Of a stretch of DNA of 64,000 bases, positions 60,801-64,000 are shown piece by piece. The notes beneath the pieces are model-generated. The model was given only the letters and a program-made list of their open reading frames with translations, searched no databases and was not told the origin of the DNA. The stretch lies in assembly GCA_947568835.1 (NCBI GenBank), contig OX387602.1:24665021-24729020 (forward strand), in the 5' to 3' direction. Position numbers and translations under genes: made by a program. Each line of letters opens with the position of its first letter. The stretch's first letter is position 1. The stretch is from Protonemura montana (Eukaryota; Arthropoda; Insecta; Plecoptera; Nemouridae).

Positions 60801-63800
60801 CGTATCATCAAGATACTTAATTATCCGTTTATTGCAATAGCTCCAAGTTTAAAGAAGCCTCATTGCAAAATTTCATTTTAAATTACTAGTGCCTTACGTG
60901 TATTTCCAGTATAGCCTATGTCTGCCAACTGGACCTAACCAATTTAAAAACGAGGAAGTGGCCATTCAAGCGATGCATATGCAAAATGGTCACATCAGAT
61001 TTATTGCTATAATTCACTTGCAATTCCGTAGAAAAATATTTTGAGCGCCTTTAAATCCAGGAACAGATGTTCAGAGATAACGTGAATTAAATTGGGTGGA
61101 TTTAGGAATTTCTATTCAATAAAGAATTCGAGTTTTATTCGAGCTTAGAGGCACAGCAACATATTTATTTCCACGACATAATTTAGAATGGAAGTAGAAA
61201 AATGTCGTCAGTCTATAAACTTAATTACGCGACATTTTTTATATAGCCCCGCCAAACAGGATGGTCCAACACAAATATCCTGAATGATTTGCATAAGAAA
61301 AGATTCAGGTGTTTATAATAAACTGGTTAAGAGATAAAAGTGATTTTTCCATACGAGAAGAAAATTATTTTTATATTAATCAGTAGAATAAAATAAAAAT
61401 CTTCTCGGGTGGTAAGGATGTTGTATAAATATCACCATCGCGTGCAAAGAATTTTACTGAATACAACTACCCGAGACTGGCTAGTTAAAAATCTTGGATG
61501 ATGGGCATAAGTTACAAAGCCAGAGCCACACATATTTTAAAAGTATCCTTGCGCTTTTCCCCCATCGTAAGCACCCGCCGCCCCTCGGGAGTAAATAGGC
61601 TGGTAACGCCTGCGCCCTTGCGACCACATTGCGTCGTTGAACGACGATAGATTCTCAAAGAAGTAACGAAAGATATGCCAAAGAAAGATCTTGTAATAGT
61701 TGACACTTGCCATCAGCTTATTGCGTGTTTATGTTGCTGCTATTTTCGCCCACGTCTATCACAGCACACGTATGATGAAGCACCTTCGTATTTTTCTTCT
61801 GCAACTCGCCACAAGAAAAGCTATTTCTTCAGTCGCGATTTTCAGAAGCGTATTCAAATGAGAAACGCCAAGCACTCTGATTTCATTTCGGTTCCCTAAA
61901 TGTATCTGCTAACCGAAGATGAGGCTGATAGTCGGAGGCACCCAACCGCTGCTACTTAGTAATGGAGCAGTAACTTACGGAGGAAATGGAAGACGCATCT
62001 CGTAAAACAAGGCAATGAATTCACTGGAAGTTACATAGTAACGTCTTGGATCTCTGCCAGCTCGAGCCTGGACGTGAGTGGCACATGTATAAAGGACACT
62101 TGGATGTTCTCACTTCTCCAACCTATTTTCTTTTCAATTCCCTGAAAATTAATGAGCCAACGGGATGAAAATGGCGTCGTTTTTGTTTGTTCTAGCGAAT
62201 TAGTTTGACCTCACTATGACGATGTCATAAGGTGATTCCATACATATTGTCAATCTCCGTGCCATTAGAAGGTAAACGAATGAACGTCCATATCGCAGAA
62301 CGTGAGAAAACTTATAATATTTCATTACTTGTTTAACAAACTGCATTGCATACCTTAGCAGTGGCGAACGGTTAGGCATCCTTATTATATACCTGGAATG
62401 AATTATTCCGGACAGTGTGCACAAAAAGGTCAGGATGAGCTAATTCTATACGTTTTGACTAATTACATCGTCAGTGTGTAATTCGTATGACATCCACGTA
62501 GCCTCGTTTTGTGTTTCCAGCCATGGTAGGTCCAGTGATTAGCATCCATTCCTTGCATTGCATCTCATCTCAGACCAGGATTACCACGGCAGACGAGAAC
62601 ATGACACACTTTTCATACCCTTTTCAATGATATTACTCTAAAAACAAATATAACTAAAACATCTTCGAAGCAGTTTAGTAGGTAACGCTGCATTCTCCCC
62701 CTGAATGTTGATTTTACCTAAACGCAGCAATAGTTGCAACGTGCGCACTTCATTTTCAACCATGCAGCGAGTGTAACCGAGTGTTAACCCATCGCCACTG
62801 CAGGGTAAATTATCGTAATTATCGATGGTAATGAGTTATTACATGAATATTATACTGGCACCGCCTGCGGAGGGATCCTCGCGTATTAGAGCTATGAAAT
62901 GATCGGGCCTCGCTGCCGGTGCCTGTGAGCCGACCTTCTCACGTAAGACGCGTTTGAATCGGTTGATTCAATCAATACAAGAAGCATATAATATCCGACC
63001 GTAATCGTAAAAATCTACTTTAATTATAGCTATATAAATCTTTGGATTATGTTGTTCGGACCAGGAAAAAAAACGGCTGCGATTTTGCCTTGGTGAGCGT
63101 AGCTAATGATTGCATGGTCGATGGCAATGACGATGCATTCCGCGTTTGCCACCCAAGTGATTACCAGATTCGCATGCGTGTCCCATGCGTGTGTTGTGAT
63201 CGATGGTTGATGACTGATGACCCTACAGCCGTGCAAGTGTGGGTCACCACGAGGTCATCAACACCGCGTGGCCTAAGCGTACGATTAAGAGTCTGGCGTT
63301 TTGGTCTTCGGAGGTAGATTTAGTGCATGTGAAGGAGATCGAAATGAAAAGTGTTGCAATGGATCGGCTCGTGTAGGTGTCCGGCGGGTCCGGTGGGTCG
63401 CGCACGCCCAATGCGCGACTCACGGGTCTTCACCACCGAAACCTGTCCGACTCCGGGCCTGGTCCGGCCGGGCGTCGTGCGAGATGCGATTGAGTTGAGG
63501 ACAACCCCCACGTTTGCAGCATGCTACTCGCCGCAGGAGGGCGACACGGGAGACCATCATAATCTTTCTCCATCCGATGTTGAACTGTCGTCGAGCCTGT
63601 ATTGTAGTTGGCCAGCATAAAGGGTATCTGCTACGGGTGGTCGATGTGTACCTTCGTCGTTCGTTCATTCTTCCACCATCAAGGTCTCAAAGAATCAAAG
63701 ACCAGGTAAAAGATCGTTGCAGGATTTCTTGCCCTCTTTTGTCCCGGGAATATATTACTTATATTATATTTTTTTCGTTTAGTAACATTTAGCTATCCAT

Positions 63801-64000
63801 GTTGTAGCTTTCGAGTACAATAGGAACTACCTTAGCACCCACTCATCTAGCGCTCTACGACGTCTCAAAGCTATACATGTAATTCCCTTTCTTTGGGTCA
63901 AAACTATATCCTAGTAAATTAAGACCCACTTTCTTAACGTTCCTTGTTTAAGATGTCAACAGTAGGTCTATCCACGTGTAACTGATACAACCATCGAGGG
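57841..64000 (+). other. Wnt1 intron 2 (part, to window end)
   Basis: More than 6 kb of intron without a recognisable exon. GC-rich patches occur at about 60.1-60.4 and 63.3-63.5 kb. The 174-codon frame at 59968-60492 has biased composition and no domain. Confidence 0.55.

Overview
The window is eukaryotic nuclear DNA, AT-rich, with GT-AG introns, large introns and intergenic spacers and many dispersed repeats. The Wnt1/wingless exon is of the arthropod type, and a Wnt9 gene lies head-to-head upstream of it, so an arthropod is the best guess. I cannot name the lineage. Reading frames were joined by hand by requiring matching intron phases. No transcript evidence was available.

Region 1 (1-15.4 kb) holds two DUF229-family genes arranged tail to tail as a diverged inverted duplication: gene A (+, 547-4159) and gene B (-, 12674-15183). 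Gene A looks intact. Gene B has lost the AG at its exon-2 acceptor. Between them is a six-exon gene (+, 7056-10224) for a small secreted Cys-rich protein with an apparent GPI-anchor tail. Copies of a 5S-rRNA-derived SINE, a tRNA-like SINE and a short TIR element (MITE) fill the spaces.

Region 2 (14.84-28.41 kb) is a near-perfect tandem duplication of a 6786-bp unit. Each unit carries exon 1 of DUF229 gene B, a decayed hAT/Mutator-like transposase locus, a dispersed repeat, a small intact gene resembling HYD1-type ADP-ribosyltransferases, and a MITE copy. The outer unit therefore holds an orphan DUF229 first exon. A third, diverged ADP-ribosyltransferase-like gene lies just outside at 29.8 kb.

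Region 3 (30.3-32.8 kb) is a six-exon serine-protease homologue on the minus strand in which all three catalytic-triad residues are replaced (H to K, D to N, S to T). It is a predicted pseudoprotease with a hydrophobic C-terminal tail.

Region 4 (33.7-64 kb) is the Wnt part: a complete four-exon Wnt9 (-, 33725-37227), about 15.5 kb of gene-free DNA, then Wnt1/wingless (+, from 52683), of which only exons 1 and 2 are inside the window. This matches the conserved Wnt9-Wnt1 end of the ancestral Wnt9-Wnt1-Wnt6-Wnt10 cluster. The spacer and Wnt1 introns contain a minisatellite, G/C-rich tracts, a CTCF-like motif and a TGCA-rich block, but no convincing additional genes.
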